Notes: generated by a model from the sequence alone, not told the origin. A stretch of DNA of 64,000 bases from Enterobacter sp. Cy-643 (GCF_011752815.1 NZ_VWWV01000001.1:310001-374000), one strand, 5' to 3'; positions 1 to 11,636 are shown, numbered from the stretch's first letter. Program-made: numbers and translations.

Positions 1-149
1 CACCGGCTTAAAATTGCTGACAAAGGGGAAAAAAGCGTGGTTTTTCCCCCAGTGTAGTTATCAGCCGAAAATCAATGAATTGATTTTCCTGTTTTTTTAA
101 CGAGCCGTCTGATTTTACTTCTCGCGTCAGAGGTTTGTCTGCTGTCTGA

Positions 150-177
150 AGCCGGTGCTTAGCCACCGGCTTTTTTA
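150..177 (+). terminator. Rho-independent terminator
   Basis: An 8-bp perfect stem (AGCCGGTG / CACCGGCT) with a 6-base loop is followed by a T run on the + strand. It would stop transcription entering from the left edge. The minus-strand gene at 179 ends beside it but has no T run in its own direction. Nothing else in bases 1-149 could be assigned, apart from an AT-rich palindrome at 68-87. Confidence 0.7.
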
Positions 178-178
178 T

Positions 179-535
179 TTACTCATTCTTTTGAATTCCG
201 AGGCGGTTCAGCAGACCTTCACTGCCTTCACGCTCAAGGATTGCGGTCATTTTATGCTGTTCTTCTTCGGATAAGGTACGCAGGGCGTTTAGCATCAGCT
301 GTTCCAGTGGCGTGCGAGGGACGCTATAAGATGCCACTTTTTCGTTCATTTTGCTGGTGTTATAAAGGAACGTTTTGACCTGCTCGGAGATATAAACAAA
401 TCTTGCTTTACCGCCTGGAACGCCTCGTTTTTCACTGGTTTCCCAGTTATGTTTCAGTATCCATTTATTGATAGTCTGGCGGGTGTAACCCGTCATCTCT
501 GCCAGTTCATCGGTGGTCATCTTTTCCTTGAACAT
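179..535 (-). CDS. YfeC/YfeD-like HTH regulator
   Basis: A 118-residue putative DNA-binding protein. The N-terminal segment (residues 7-30, DELAEMTGYTRQTINKWILK) is a helix-turn-helix of the YfeC/YfeD type. It is followed by the GGKARF stretch shared with its neighbour and an acidic helical C-terminus ending in LLNRLGIQ. It occupies the position of E. coli yfeD, but by eye it is closer to YfeC, so the pair looks like a tandem duplication. It lies 47 bp downstream of the second copy on the same strand and is probably co-transcribed with it. The regulatory targets are not known. Confidence 0.85.
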   Translation of the reverse strand: MFKEKMTTDELAEMTGYTRQTINKWILKHNWETSEKRGVPGGKARFVYISEQVKTFLYNTSKMNEKVASYSVPRTPLEQLMLNALRTLSEEEQHKMTAILEREGSEGLLNRLGIQKNE

Positions 536-582
536 TTGTAATCCTTTATTTTTCCTGACGCCGGCAGGAAACAGCCGGGCAA

Positions 583-939
583 TTACTCGCGATCGCGGAT
601 ACCCAGCCGCGTAAGTAAACCGGCAATGCCGTCCCGCAGCAGCATGGCAGACATCTTTTTCTGTTCGCTGTCGGACATTTGCTGAACGGAGTTGATCAGC
701 AGATTTTCCAGGGAGGCATCCGTTGTGCTGTAGCGGGCTGTACTTTCCGTCACTCGTCGGGTGCTGTTAATAAATTCCCTGACCTGCTCATCTATATGTA
801 TCAGCCGCGCTTTGCCGCCCTGAACGCCGGGTTTAGGTGAGGTTTCCCAATTTTCTTTACGTACCCACTTATTGATGGTCTGGCGGCTGTAGCCGGTGAT
901 AACGGCCAGTTCTTCGGGTGTCATTCTTTCCTTGAGCAC
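583..939 (-). CDS. yfeC: YfeC HTH regulator
   Basis: A 118-residue putative transcriptional regulator matching YfeC of E. coli over its length. It has the MTPEELA start region, the helix-turn-helix GYSRQTINKWVRK, the segment TSPKPGVQGGKARL and the C-terminus GLLTRLGIRD. It is first in a two-gene minus-strand unit with its paralogue at 179-535 and is divergent from the tRNA-Ala genes, as in E. coli. The position and family are clear. No target is visible from the sequence. Confidence 0.92.
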   Translation of the reverse strand: MLKERMTPEELAVITGYSRQTINKWVRKENWETSPKPGVQGGKARLIHIDEQVREFINSTRRVTESTARYSTTDASLENLLINSVQQMSDSEQKKMSAMLLRDGIAGLLTRLGIRDRE

Positions 940-1106
940 AGTGATTCCTTTTCATTGCGGCCGAAACGGCTTTGTTAGTGGTTCATTTTATTGAACTGAC
1001 TAAGGCGAAACTGTGACAGAATTAACTACAACGGGATGATATGCAACCGAGAATTGCCAAAGGCGATGGCTTTTTAGGCGATTGATCGCGGAAGAACAAA
1101 TTGCCG

Positions 1107-1135
1107 TTGACACGCTATGTGGGGTTTCATATTAT
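1107..1135 (+). promoter_or_regulatory. sigma-70 promoter of tRNA-Ala pair
   Basis: A perfect -35 TTGACA (1107-1112), a 17-bp spacer and -10 TATTAT (1130-1135) are followed by the G+C-rich discriminator GCCGCCCG, about 35 bp before the first tRNA. A GC-rich discriminator is typical of stable-RNA promoters under stringent control. Strength and control are inferred. Confidence 0.85.
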
Positions 1136-1169
1136 GCCGCCCGTCAACACGACAAGGTCTTTACGGTTT

Positions 1170-1245
<76 letters not shown>

Positions 1246-1291
1246 AATCTTCACCAGCAGATTGGGTACCGTAAAATAAGCACCTGTCCGT

Positions 1292-1367
<76 letters not shown>

Positions 1368-1373
1368 AAATTT

Positions 1374-1400
1374 AAAACCCTCGCTTAGGCGGGGGTTTTT
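1374..1400 (+). terminator. terminator of tRNA-Ala operon
   Basis: The hairpin AAACCCtCGC-ttag-GCgGgGGTTT followed by T residues lies 7 bp after the second tRNA CCA end. Confidence 0.85.
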
Positions 1401-1601
1401 GCTTTTCAGACCCAAACACACCTGCTTTTGGCTACCCTCGGTAAAAAAACCTCAACTTATGTCCGCTTGTTCTATTATTTCTGCTGTACGGTAAGTTCTG
1501 CTTTTGTGCAGGCCTGAAACTTGATTCGCTCAATAAATAAACGTAATCTTGCCGGCGAAAATTACTTGTTAAGCAATCACATAAAATTAACACCAGGGCC
1601 T

Positions 1602-3785
1602 ATGATTATTTACAAAATGATAAGAAAAATAGCGATTGCCCTGGCGTTATGTTTACTCCTCATTCCCTTTTCTCGTTATATTTCACCGACAACCGTTGTT
1701 GATGGACATAAAACTTACCTCGCCTATCTGCCCCTCAGCTTTATAATGGCAATGATTATTATTTATGGCCGGTCTGCGATTATTCCGCTCACGCTAGGGT
1801 CGCTGGTTATTTACAGTTGGCTACTTGATTTAGCCGTTGTGCCGCTGGTGGCTTTTATTTTCTGCCTGCTATTCCCCTTATTGATTGCCAGTTTAATTAC
1901 CCGCCGTTATGTGGGCCGCCGCTGGCGTTTTGGGTTGCCTAATCAAGGCATGGGGCAGCGTATTTTTTGGCTTGGCTTTGCCGCCCCGTTGACCATCAAA
2001 CTGCTGATGTATCTCACAGGCAATGTGATTGACTACCCACCGGAACTGGCGCCATTCTTTGGTGGCGGTTCCATTATCTATATGATTGTCGATGTGCTGA
2101 ACCTTGTCGTGGCCTCGCTCATCTTTACAACGCTTTTCTATTACCCGCTGCGTATGTTGTTGAACCCGCATTTTGCGGTCGGCTTCTGGCGGCGCTGTGT
2201 CCGGCACTACAGGCAGGATAAAAACCGATTTTATACGCCGCTTTGGCTGGTTACCTGGATGGTATACCTGATGCTGATGTGTTCGCCGTGGCATAGCGAA
2301 CTGATTTCAGGCTATCTGGTTCCGCTGATCTTTGTCCTGCTTACCCTGGGGATCCGCCGCCTTGGAGCGAGGCTTGTTTCTCTGCTGTGGGGGATTTCGG
2401 CATGGGTATTACTGACATACAACACGGGTTTTTTACAGGGCGTAAATACGCAATATGCTCTTTCCTTTATTCTGTCCGTCTTTATTTCCTTTACCGTATG
2501 TCTGTTGTATATGGCGACGTCCTACCATAAAAATGAATGGATGAAGCGTGTTTATCATCTTCAGGCACAGACCGATCCATTAACGCAATTACCGAATTTA
2601 CGTGCACTTGAAGAACATATCGTGACCTGGCCAACCGGCGCTCTTTGCTGCCTGAGAATGGCGAACTTTGAGTTTCTTAGCCGACATTACGGCATGATGA
2701 TGCGTATTTACTGCAAAAAAACCATTGCCAGAGAATTACAACCCTGGCTGCTGGAAGGGGAGAAGATATTTCAGCTGCCGGGCAGCGAGCTGCTTTTATT
2801 TTTACGGGAAGGTGAAACAGAAGCCCGGCTTACCTATTTTGTTGAGCATCTGAATAATAAGAAAATTCCCTGGCATAATGTTGCCCTGGAAATTGAATAT
2901 GGTGCCTCCTGGGGCATAGTGGATTCACCGAAAGAACTGCAGCGCATGCTCGGGCAGCTAAGCTATCTGGCTGAAAAAGCCAGCGACACACAGCGCGTAC
3001 TTGGGCTTGATGCCAGGCAGCAGGCTGTCTCAGGGCAAACAACCGAGCGGGTGCTGCTGCTGCAAAAGATTAAGCGGGCAATCGACGAAGAAGCTTTTCA
3101 GCTTTACGCGCAGCCGATTGTCGACTGCGAAGGGAAGGGCTATCACGAAATCCTCAGCCGCCTGGTGATTGATGGCCAGCACATCACCCCGGATAAATTT
3201 ATTCCGATTATCGCTGAGTTTAACCTCAGCACCCGTTTTGACATGATGGTGATGAAGATACTGCTGACCTGGCTTGCAAAGCACCCTGGCAACGTGCAGC
3301 AAACGCGTTTTTCGGTCAATCTGATGCCGCTCACGCTTATGCAAAAAGAGATTGCCCAGCAGATTATTGCCCAGTTTGACGCTTACAAAGTGCCGACCAG
3401 CGCGGTCGTCATTGAAGTTACGGAAGAGCAGGCATTTTCAAACTCAGAAACCTCTAACCAAAATATTGCCCTGTTGCGTGAGAAAGGTTTTAAGATTGCT
3501 ATTGATGACTTTGGAACAGGCTACGCTAACTATGAGCGCCTGAAGAAGCTGCAGGCGGATATCATTAAGATAGATGGTTGCTTTGTCCGTGATATCACCA
3601 GCGATGTGATGGATCAGCTGATCGTGAAGTCTATTTGCAAACTGGCGGCGGCCAGAAAGCTCAGCGTCGTCGCAGAGTATGTCGAAACGAAAGAGCAGCG
3701 CGACATCCTGCTGCAGCTTGGCGTCCAGTTCCTGCAGGGGTATCTGGTGGGGAGACCCGAGCCTTTGCAGCAGCTTAAGCACTGA
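1602..3785 (+). CDS. pdeA: membrane c-di-GMP phosphodiesterase YfeA (PdeA)
   Basis: An inner-membrane enzyme of about 728 residues that hydrolyses cyclic-di-GMP. The N-terminal ~310 residues are hydrophobic, with about eight membrane segments (MASE1-like). A degenerate GGDEF domain follows, with LPGSELLL in place of the signature. The C-terminal EAL domain keeps the EILSRL variant of the EAL motif, DDFGTGYANYERL, KIDGCFV and the late Glu of VVAEYVET. The residues needed for catalysis therefore appear present. The reading frame is open from a TTG at 1521, but alignment with E. coli YfeA favours the ATG at 1602. A diguanylate cyclase gene follows 31 bp downstream on the same strand. Confidence 0.93.
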   Translation: MIIYKMIRKIAIALALCLLLIPFSRYISPTTVVDGHKTYLAYLPLSFIMAMIIIYGRSAIIPLTLGSLVIYSWLLDLAVVPLVAFIFCLLFPLLIASLITRRYVGRRWRFGLPNQGMGQRIFWLGFAAPLTIKLLMYLTGNVIDYPPELAPFFGGGSIIYMIVDVLNLVVASLIFTTLFYYPLRMLLNPHFAVGFWRRCVRHYRQDKNRFYTPLWLVTWMVYLMLMCSPWHSELISGYLVPLIFVLLTLGIRRLGARLVSLLWGISAWVLLTYNTGFLQGVNTQYALSFILSVFISFTVCLLYMATSYHKNEWMKRVYHLQAQTDPLTQLPNLRALEEHIVTWPTGALCCLRMANFEFLSRHYGMMMRIYCKKTIARELQPWLLEGEKIFQLPGSELLLFLREGETEARLTYFVEHLNNKKIPWHNVALEIEYGASWGIVDSPKELQRMLGQLSYLAEKASDTQRVLGLDARQQAVSGQTTERVLLLQKIKRAIDEEAFQLYAQPIVDCEGKGYHEILSRLVIDGQHITPDKFIPIIAEFNLSTRFDMMVMKILLTWLAKHPGNVQQTRFSVNLMPLTLMQKEIAQQIIAQFDAYKVPTSAVVIEVTEEQAFSNSETSNQNIALLREKGFKIAIDDFGTGYANYERLKKLQADIIKIDGCFVRDITSDVMDQLIVKSICKLAAARKLSVVAEYVETKEQRDILLQLGVQFLQGYLVGRPEPLQQLKH

Positions 3786-3816
3786 CGCTCTGCTTTGCGC
3801 CATAAAAGGAATCACC

Positions 3817-5460
3817 GTGAGCTCGTCGCTGATTAGCCATATCCGTCTGCCGATGGTAAAAACACTGCGCATCACCCATGTGTGCTTTCTGTCGCTCTTT
3901 CTGCTGATTACCTTTCTTTTCTGGCAGCAGGGGGAGCTGTTCAACCACGGCTATCGTACCAGCCAGCTTAGCCACCTCGAAAGCGTTATCGCCCGGCTTG
4001 AAAGCAAATCTGAGTATCAGATGGATAACCTGCGTTATCTCCGCCGAATGTTCATTGAAACGCTAAATGAGCCACAGTTCACGCCGCTGTCACAGCTGGC
4101 CTCCCGGGCCAGCAATAAAGAGATGCTGTCGCCGCTGCACATACAAAGCCTGCCGATCCCCGATAGCGTTCAGCCTTTTAAAAACAAGCCGAAAGAGGAA
4201 AGAGTAAAACTCACGCAGCGTGAATATCAGGCTCTGCGCGATATTCAGGATCTCTTTCCGCTGGCGGGTGGGAGCAACCGTCTCTCGTCCAGCATTTACT
4301 ACATGTCGCGCTCTGGGGCATTTATTGCGTCGCTCTCCCCCGATGTGAATAAACTGCTTATTGAAAGCGCTAATCCGCTGGCGATGCAGGGATCCTTTGT
4401 GCTTGGCTCACCGCTGTTAAACCCGAAACGTGAGCCGTTCTGGACGCGACAAATTATCGCGGATACTGGCCAGACGTTGATCAATGGCTCTCTTCCGGTG
4501 GACTTTGACGACCGGTGGATTGGCCTGTTTGGCCTCGCCGTCACTACCGAAACGCTTCGGCTGTTTCTCTCCAGCGCTCTGCCAGAAGAGACACAAAGCG
4601 CCTATCTACTTTTTGATGAGCAGATGAATCCGCTGACTCGCCCCGTAGGCTCACAAAATGGCTATCGACTCAGCGATAAGCAGCGACAGGCGATTCTGGA
4701 AACGCTGGCCAATGAATCCCGGGGCACTTTACGCTTTGGCTATGCTTATGCCACTTTCGGTCATGTCACGGGGACGGGGGCAATCCTTGTCAGCGTTCAG
4801 ACAATCCGGCAGGGGTTGCATGAGGACTTCGGGCGCTTTAGCGTGCTGCTGGTGGTGATGTGGCTGACCGTTATTCTTATCCTGTTTGGTTCACACCGCA
4901 TGATTTGTCGGCTGATTCGCAACATGGGCCATTTGCAGCAGGAAATGCACCGGCATGCGCTGCACGATGACCTGACCGGCGTTTTAAATCGCCGTGGCTT
5001 CTTTGAAACAACCGGGCGCATCAGCCCGCAGTACGTGGATTACTCCCTGATTCAACTGGATCTCGACCACTTCAAAAAAGTGAATGACCGCTTTGGGCAT
5101 CAGGTTGGCGATCGGGTTCTTATCCACGCCACGCGCTGCATCCAGCAGGCGATCCGCACCCAGGACATTGTCGGGCGTATCGGCGGCGAAGAGTTTTGCG
5201 TCTACCTGCCTGATACCGATCTGCATGCGGCGATTGCCGTGGCGCAGCGGGTACGCAAAATGCTGGTGAACACGCCGCTCAGGCTGGAGGACGAGTCTGA
5301 GCTGCTGGTGACGGCCTCGCTGGGTGTGGCTTCCCATGAAGAAGCCCCGGACGGTGACCTGGAACACATCCAGAGTCAGGCGGATATTCGCTTGTATAGG
5401 GCTAAGCAGCAGGGACGAAACAGAGTGTGTTGGGGCGGCGAGGCACAATCGCAGGCATAA
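3817..5460 (+). CDS. membrane diguanylate cyclase (GGDEF)
   Basis: A protein of about 547 residues predicted to make cyclic-di-GMP. It has a membrane segment near residues 15-35, a periplasmic sensor region of about 310 residues, a second membrane segment (FSVLLVVMWLTVILILF) and a C-terminal GGDEF domain. GGEEF lies at about residues 456-460, with the inhibitory I-site RTQD at 447-450 correctly spaced, so the enzyme should be active and product-inhibited. GTG 3817 is chosen as the start because AAGGA lies 6 bases upstream and a hydrophobic N-terminus follows. The frame is open further upstream but overlaps pdeA there. E. coli has no gene here, so this is an insertion that pairs synthesis with breakdown of the messenger. 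Confidence 0.88.
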   Translation: MSSSLISHIRLPMVKTLRITHVCFLSLFLLITFLFWQQGELFNHGYRTSQLSHLESVIARLESKSEYQMDNLRYLRRMFIETLNEPQFTPLSQLASRASNKEMLSPLHIQSLPIPDSVQPFKNKPKEERVKLTQREYQALRDIQDLFPLAGGSNRLSSSIYYMSRSGAFIASLSPDVNKLLIESANPLAMQGSFVLGSPLLNPKREPFWTRQIIADTGQTLINGSLPVDFDDRWIGLFGLAVTTETLRLFLSSALPEETQSAYLLFDEQMNPLTRPVGSQNGYRLSDKQRQAILETLANESRGTLRFGYAYATFGHVTGTGAILVSVQTIRQGLHEDFGRFSVLLVVMWLTVILILFGSHRMICRLIRNMGHLQQEMHRHALHDDLTGVLNRRGFFETTGRISPQYVDYSLIQLDLDHFKKVNDRFGHQVGDRVLIHATRCIQQAIRTQDIVGRIGGEEFCVYLPDTDLHAAIAVAQRVRKMLVNTPLRLEDESELLVTASLGVASHEEAPDGDLEHIQSQADIRLYRAKQQGRNRVCWGGEAQSQA

Positions 5461-5464
5461 AAAA

Positions 5465-5489
5465 AGCCGGTGACCAGCACCGGCTTTTT
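5465..5489. terminator. bidirectional terminator
   Basis: AGCCGGTG-accag-CACCGGCT with A's on the left and T's on the right. It lies between the convergent cyclase gene and nupC and can serve both. The stem is the same as that of the terminator at 150-177. Confidence 0.85.
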
Positions 5490-5501
5490 AATACGCAATA
5501 A

Positions 5502-6689
5502 TCAGATAACCAGCGCGGCGATGGACGCGGACAGGATACTCACCAGCGTAGAACCGTAAACCAGCTTCAGGCCGAAGCGGGAAACCACGTTACCTTGTTC
5601 TTCGTTCAGGCCTTTAATTGCCCCGGCGATAATGCCGATAGAAGAGAAGTTAGCGAAGGACACCAGGAACACGGACAGGATGCCTTCCGCGCGTGGAGAC
5701 AGGGAACTGGCAATCTTCTGCAGATCCATCATGGCAACGAATTCGTTGGAAACCAGTTTGGTCGCCATGATACTACCGACCTGCAGCGCTTCGCCGGACG
5801 GCACACCCATCACCCAGGCTACCGGGTAGAAAATGTAGCCCAGAATGCCCTGGAAGGAGATACCCAGTACGGCGGCGAACAGTGCGTTCAGGCCAGAAAT
5901 CAGAGCGATAAAGCCAATCAGCATTGCGGCAACGATAACCGCGACCTTGAAACCTGCCAGAATGTACTCGCCGAGCATTTCGAAGAAGCTTTGACCTTCA
6001 TGCAGGTTAGACATCTGCAGGTTTTCTTCTTTCTCATCCACGCGGTACGGGTTGATCAGTGACAGCACGATAAAGGTACTGAACATGTTCAGCACCAGCG
6101 CGGCAACCACGTATTTTGGCTGCAGCATGGTCATGTACGCACCCACGATTGACATGGACACGGTAGACATAGCGGTCGCCGCCATGGTGTACATGCGGTT
6201 GCGCGACATCTTGCCGAGAATATCCTTATAGGCGATGAAGTTTTCTGACTGTCCCAGAATCAGCGAGCTTACGGCGTTAAAGGATTCCAGCTTACCCATA
6301 CCGTTGACTTTGGAAAGCACGGTACCGATAGCGCGGATAACAATCGGCAGAATGCGAATGTGCTGCAGAATACCGATCAGCGCAGAAATAAACACGATAG
6401 GGCACAGGACCTTCAGGAAGAAGAAAGCCAGGCCTTCGTCGTTCATTTTGCCGAAGACAAAGTTTGTCCCTTCGTTAGCGAAGCCGAGCAGTTTCTCGAA
6501 CATCTCGGAGAAACCTTTCACGAAGCCCAGGCCGACGTCGGAGGTCAGGAAGAACCAGGCCAGTAACACTTCGATCACTAACAGTTGAATGACAAAGCGA
6601 ATACGAATTTGCTTGCGGTTAGGGCTAACCAGCAAAGCCAGCAGCGCGACCACAGCAAGCGCTAAAACAAAGTGCAAAACGCGGGACAT
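5502..6689 (-). CDS. nupC: nucleoside:H+ symporter NupC
   Basis: A 395-residue inner-membrane concentrative nucleoside transporter, nearly collinear with E. coli NupC (400 residues). It takes up pyrimidine nucleosides and adenosine with protons. Visible family motifs include [28 protein letters not shown] and [13 protein letters not shown] short internal deletion relative to E. coli lies in the loop after [10 protein letters not shown]. It is divergent from mntH across a 363-bp intergenic region. Confidence 0.97.
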   Translation of the reverse strand: MSRVLHFVLALAVVALLALLVSPNRKQIRIRFVIQLLVIEVLLAWFFLTSDVGLGFVKGFSEMFEKLLGFANEGTNFVFGKMNDEGLAFFFLKVLCPIVFISALIGILQHIRILPIVIRAIGTVLSKVNGMGKLESFNAVSSLILGQSENFIAYKDILGKMSRNRMYTMAATAMSTVSMSIVGAYMTMLQPKYVVAALVLNMFSTFIVLSLINPYRVDEKEENLQMSNLHEGQSFFEMLGEYILAGFKVAVIVAAMLIGFIALISGLNALFAAVLGISFQGILGYIFYPVAWVMGVPSGEALQVGSIMATKLVSNEFVAMMDLQKIASSLSPRAEGILSVFLVSFANFSSIGIIAGAIKGLNEEQGNVVSRFGLKLVYGSTLVSILSASIAALVI

Positions 6690-6991
6690 ATTTGCTCCAA
6701 ATATGAGGCAGGTTTAATTTCGTTGCACATTCTATGTAACAAGCAATAAGAAAACGAGATCAATTCCACACTATAGTGATGACCTGTGACGGAACGCAAA
6801 AATAGTGATCCACCATACATTTCTGCTATGTTAAGTAAAGAAGCTAAAAGTTACGTTAAGATGGCTCATCGACAGTTTACACGTTGGCCAAATGTTAATC
6901 CGTTAACCGGCATCCAGATTCACTATCTCACGCCTCCTGCACATCGTTTTCAGCTATCAGAGAAATCAATTTCCCCGCACTAAATGAACTT

Positions 6992-7010
6992 GATAACCAT
7001 TCTCATTTTG
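6992..7010. promoter_or_regulatory. Fur-like operator upstream of mntH
   Basis: GATAACCATTCTCATTTTG resembles the Fur box consensus of GATAAT/ATTATC repeats, about 43 bp before the mntH start. E. coli mntH is known to be repressed by Fur with iron. The match is imperfect. Confidence 0.6.
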
Positions 7011-7018
7011 ATAGCATA

Positions 7019-7040
7019 AAACATAGCAAAGGCTATATCT
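7019..7040. promoter_or_regulatory. MntR box of mntH
   Basis: AAACATAGCAAAGGCTATAT matches the known E. coli MntR operator (AACATAGC-n-GCTATG dyad) except at its right end. It lies directly upstream of mntH and implies repression by MntR when manganese is plentiful. Confidence 0.85.
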
Positions 7041-7052
7041 CAGAGGCAGAAG

Positions 7053-8291
7053 ATGACAAGCAGTCGCATTGACAGCAATACCGGACGCACCGCGCGTAAG
7101 CTGCGGCTGGCGTTGATGGGGCCAGCGTTTATCGCCGCTATCGGCTACATCGATCCCGGTAACTTCGCGACCAATATTCAGGCCGGGGCGAGCTACGGCT
7201 ATCAACTGCTGTGGGTAGTGGTGTGGGCAAACCTGATGGCGGCGCTGATTCAGGTACTCTCCGCCAAGCTGGGGATCGCTACCGGCAAGAACCTCGCCGA
7301 GCAAATCCGCGATCATTACCCGCGTCCGCTGGTCTGGATTTACTGGGTTCAGGCGGAAATTATTGCCATGGCGACGGACCTCGCGGAGTTTATCGGGGCG
7401 GCTATTGGCTTCAAGCTGATTCTGGGCGTCTCCTTGCTCCAGGGGGCGGTGCTCACCGGGATAGCCACTTTCCTGATTCTGATGCTGCAAAGCCGCGGGC
7501 AAAAGCCGCTGGAAAAAGTTATCGGCGGACTGCTGCTGTTTGTGGCCGCGGCGTACATCGTTGAGCTTATTTTTTCCCAGCCGAAGGTGGCTGAGCTGGG
7601 CAAAGGGATGCTGATCCCAAGTCTGCCGACGTCCGAGGCGGTGTATCTTGCCGCCGGCGTTCTGGGCGCGACAATCATGCCGCACGTAATTTATCTGCAC
7701 TCTTCTCTGACCCAGCACCTGCATGCGGGCAACCGGGCGGAGCGCTATTCCGCCACTAAATGGGACGTGGCAATAGCGATGACTATTGCCGGCTTCGTCA
7801 ACCTGGCGATGATGGCCACCGCCGCCGCGGCGTTTCATTTCACCGGGCATACCGGTGTTGCCGAGCTGGAAGATGCCTATAAAACGCTGGAGCCGCTGTT
7901 GAGCCATGCCGCAGCCACGATTTTTGGGCTTAGCCTGGTGGCAGCCGGTTTGTCATCCACGGTGGTGGGTACGCTTGCCGGGCAGGTAGTGATGCAGGGG
8001 TTCGTGCGTTTTTATATTCCGCTGTGGGTTCGCCGGGCGATTACCATGGCGCCGTCCTTCGTGGTCATCATGATGGGGCTTGACCCAACGCGTATTCTGG
8101 TCATGAGCCAGGTGCTGTTGAGCTTCGGGATTGCGCTGGCGCTGGTGCCGCTGCTGGTGTTTACCAGCGACAAAAAGCTGATGGGTGATTTGGTTAACGT
8201 GCGCTGGGTTAAGCTGGTTGGCTGGGCGATAGTCGCGGTGGTGGTGGCGCTCAACCTGTGGTTAATTTTTAGTACGCTTTTTAGCAACTAA
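7053..8291 (+). CDS. mntH: Mn2+/H+ symporter MntH (Nramp)
   Basis: A 412-residue inner-membrane Nramp transporter that imports manganese with protons. The metal-binding motif DPGNFATN is in the first membrane segment (about residue 34), and MPHVIYLHS in the sixth gives the second half of the site. Length and sequence match E. coli MntH. It starts with AGAGGCAGAAG-ATG just downstream of the MntR box and ends at a strong terminator. Confidence 0.98.
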   Translation: MTSSRIDSNTGRTARKLRLALMGPAFIAAIGYIDPGNFATNIQAGASYGYQLLWVVVWANLMAALIQVLSAKLGIATGKNLAEQIRDHYPRPLVWIYWVQAEIIAMATDLAEFIGAAIGFKLILGVSLLQGAVLTGIATFLILMLQSRGQKPLEKVIGGLLLFVAAAYIVELIFSQPKVAELGKGMLIPSLPTSEAVYLAAGVLGATIMPHVIYLHSSLTQHLHAGNRAERYSATKWDVAIAMTIAGFVNLAMMATAAAAFHFTGHTGVAELEDAYKTLEPLLSHAAATIFGLSLVAAGLSSTVVGTLAGQVVMQGFVRFYIPLWVRRAITMAPSFVVIMMGLDPTRILVMSQVLLSFGIALALVPLLVFTSDKKLMGDLVNVRWVKLVGWAIVAVVVALNLWLIFSTLFSN

Positions 8292-8309
8292 TCTTGCCGA
8301 ACAACGTTA

Positions 8310-8337
8310 AAAGGGCTGGATAATCCAGCCCTTTTTT
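8310..8337. terminator. bidirectional terminator mntH/ypeC
   Basis: AAGGGCTGGA-taa-TCCAGCCCTT with flanking A and T runs, a 10-bp perfect stem between the convergent mntH and ypeC. Confidence 0.92.
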
Positions 8338-8339
8338 AT

Positions 8340-8660
8340 TTAATGACGGTGTCCGTGACCTCTGCCGCGATGGTCGTCGCGGTCGTTCCAGCCTTCGCGA
8401 TAGCCGCGTTCATAGCTATTCCGTCCGCGGTCCCAGCCGCGATCCCAGCCACGGTGGCGATGCCAACCGCGATCGCGCCATTCATAATTGCGGTGCCAAT
8501 AATCACGGTCGCGCCATCTGCCGCCGTCCCAGTAATTACCGCGATAATCTTGATCGCCAATCTGTAATTTCACCGACGGCAGCAGGGTGATTTCACCCGC
8601 GTTTGCGACCATCGGCGCCGCGGCCAGTAAGGCAAGGGCAAGCATTAGTGACCTGAACAT
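8340..8660 (-). CDS. ypeC: YpeC, DUF2502 secreted protein
   Basis: A 106-residue small exported protein with a signal peptide ([21 protein letters not shown], cleavage after ANA). The conserved [13 protein letters not shown] segment comes next, followed by a tail very rich in Arg, His, Trp, Asp and Gly ([20 protein letters not shown]). It matches E. coli YpeC in order and sequence. The function is unknown. The repetitive basic/aromatic tail suggests an unstructured periplasmic domain. Confidence 0.92.
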   Translation of the reverse strand: MFRSLMLALALLAAAPMVANAGEITLLPSVKLQIGDQDYRGNYWDGGRWRDRDYWHRNYEWRDRGWHRHRGWDRGWDRGRNSYERGYREGWNDRDDHRGRGHGHRH

Positions 8661-8815
8661 ACTTTCTCTCCCTGGTTCTCAGAGCCGTGTTGCGGCTTGT
8701 TAACACAATCTTACAAACCGACAACCGGGCTGATGAATTACACAATTCCTAAATCATCGGCCATAGCACTTATTGCACAAGTCACTGGCGTGAACCAGGA
8801 GGGAAAGTTAAACGT

Positions 8816-9805
8816 TTACACTAAGATCGCCTCTATGTCCGCCCGTTCCTGTGCGCTGAAATGGCGCTGGCTTAGCATGCCCACGGCGTCCTCTATCTGA
8901 CTGGTTTTACTCGCGCCAATAAGCACCGAAGTGACCTTCTCATCGCGGAGTACCCAGGCCAGCGCCATCTGCGACAGCTTCTGCCCGCGTTTCTCCGCCA
9001 GCGCGTTAAGCTGGCGTACTTTTGCCAGCTTTTCTGCCGTAATCTGGTCGGGGTTCAGGAAACGGCTGCCGCTGGCGGCGCGTGAATCCGCAGGGATACC
9101 GCCCAGATAGCGGTCGGTTAGCTGGCCCCCGGCCAGAGGGGAAAAAGCGATGCTGCCGACGCCTTTTTCCTGCAGCAGATCCAGCAGGCCGCCTTCAACC
9201 CAGCGCTCAAACAGGGAGTAGCGCGGCTGGTGGATCAGGCAAGGCGTACCGAGATCGTTCAGGATATCAATGGCCTTCTCCGCTCTATCGGCCGGATAGT
9301 TAGAGATCCCGACATACAGCGCTTTGCCCTGGCGCACCACATGGTCGAGGGCACGCATGGTCTCTTCCAGCGGCGTGTCAGGATCCGGGCGGTGATGATA
9401 GAAGATATCGACGTATTCAAGCCCCGTGCGCTTCAGACTCTGGTCGAGGCTCGAAATCAGATATTTGCGCGACCCCCAGTCGCCGTAAGGCCCATCCCAC
9501 ATGGTGTAGCCCGCTTTGGTCGAGATAATCAGCTCGTCACGCCAGGCCTGAAAATCTTCCCGCAAAATGCGCCCAAAGTTTGCTTCCGCTGAACCGGGCG
9601 GAGGGCCGTAATTATTGGCAAGATCAAAGTGGGTAATGCCGAGATCGAAAGCCTTTCTCAGCAGCTGGCGGCTGGTTTCCAGCAGCGTTTCATCACCAAA
9701 ATTATGCCAAAGGCCAAGGGAAATGGCGGGCAGTTTCAGGCCGCTGCGGCCGCAGCGGCGGTACTCCATAGACGAATAGCGTTCAGGGTGGGGCTGCCAG
9801 GTCAT
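8816..9805 (-). CDS. aldo/keto reductase, YghZ-like
   Basis: A cytosolic NADPH-dependent aldo/keto reductase of about 329 residues, close to E. coli YghZ (L-glyceraldehyde 3-phosphate reductase). It shares the N-terminus PERYSSMEYRRCGRSGLKLP, LGLWHNFGD, FDLANNYGPPPGSAE (with the catalytic Asp/Tyr) and the late cofactor motif SVLIGASKTSQIE. The frame is open to 9889, but ATG 9805 has AAGGA 8 bases upstream and aligns with the family start. The gene is divergent from ipdC and absent from this place in E. coli. The substrate is not deducible. Confidence 0.88.
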   Translation of the reverse strand: MTWQPHPERYSSMEYRRCGRSGLKLPAISLGLWHNFGDETLLETSRQLLRKAFDLGITHFDLANNYGPPPGSAEANFGRILREDFQAWRDELIISTKAGYTMWDGPYGDWGSRKYLISSLDQSLKRTGLEYVDIFYHHRPDPDTPLEETMRALDHVVRQGKALYVGISNYPADRAEKAIDILNDLGTPCLIHQPRYSLFERWVEGGLLDLLQEKGVGSIAFSPLAGGQLTDRYLGGIPADSRAASGSRFLNPDQITAEKLAKVRQLNALAEKRGQKLSQMALAWVLRDEKVTSVLIGASKTSQIEDAVGMLSQRHFSAQERADIEAILV

Positions 9806-9962
9806 TATTGTCATCCTTACAGGTAACAGAGAAATTAGTGTATACGCTTTCACACTCCAGAATACGCCGTATTCCACTGTAAATTCCACGTGCCACCCCT
9901 TAAATCGGATATATTCTCGACACCGATCCCGGTTACTTAATACTCACAGCAAGCCCTCATAG

Positions 9963-11636
<1,674 letters not shown>

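Larger units (their letters stand above)
6690..7052. other. nupC-mntH divergent regulatory region
   Basis: This 363-bp stretch has no convincing gene. The mntH-proximal end carries Fur-like and MntR-like sites, listed separately. The nupC side is A+T-rich with a weak CRP-like half site (TGTGGAATTGATCTCG, read on the minus strand at about 6745-6770). An open frame of 65 codons at 6786-6983 has no ribosome site and no family resemblance. Confidence 0.6.

Noticed and set aside
6786-6983. 65-codon frame between nupC and mntH
   Set aside because: No ribosome site, no family resemblance, and it runs into the mntH operator region.
6966-7907. 313-codon frame antisense to mntH
   Set aside because: Rich in His, Arg and Gln, as expected of a shadow of a membrane-protein gene. 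mntH itself is certain.
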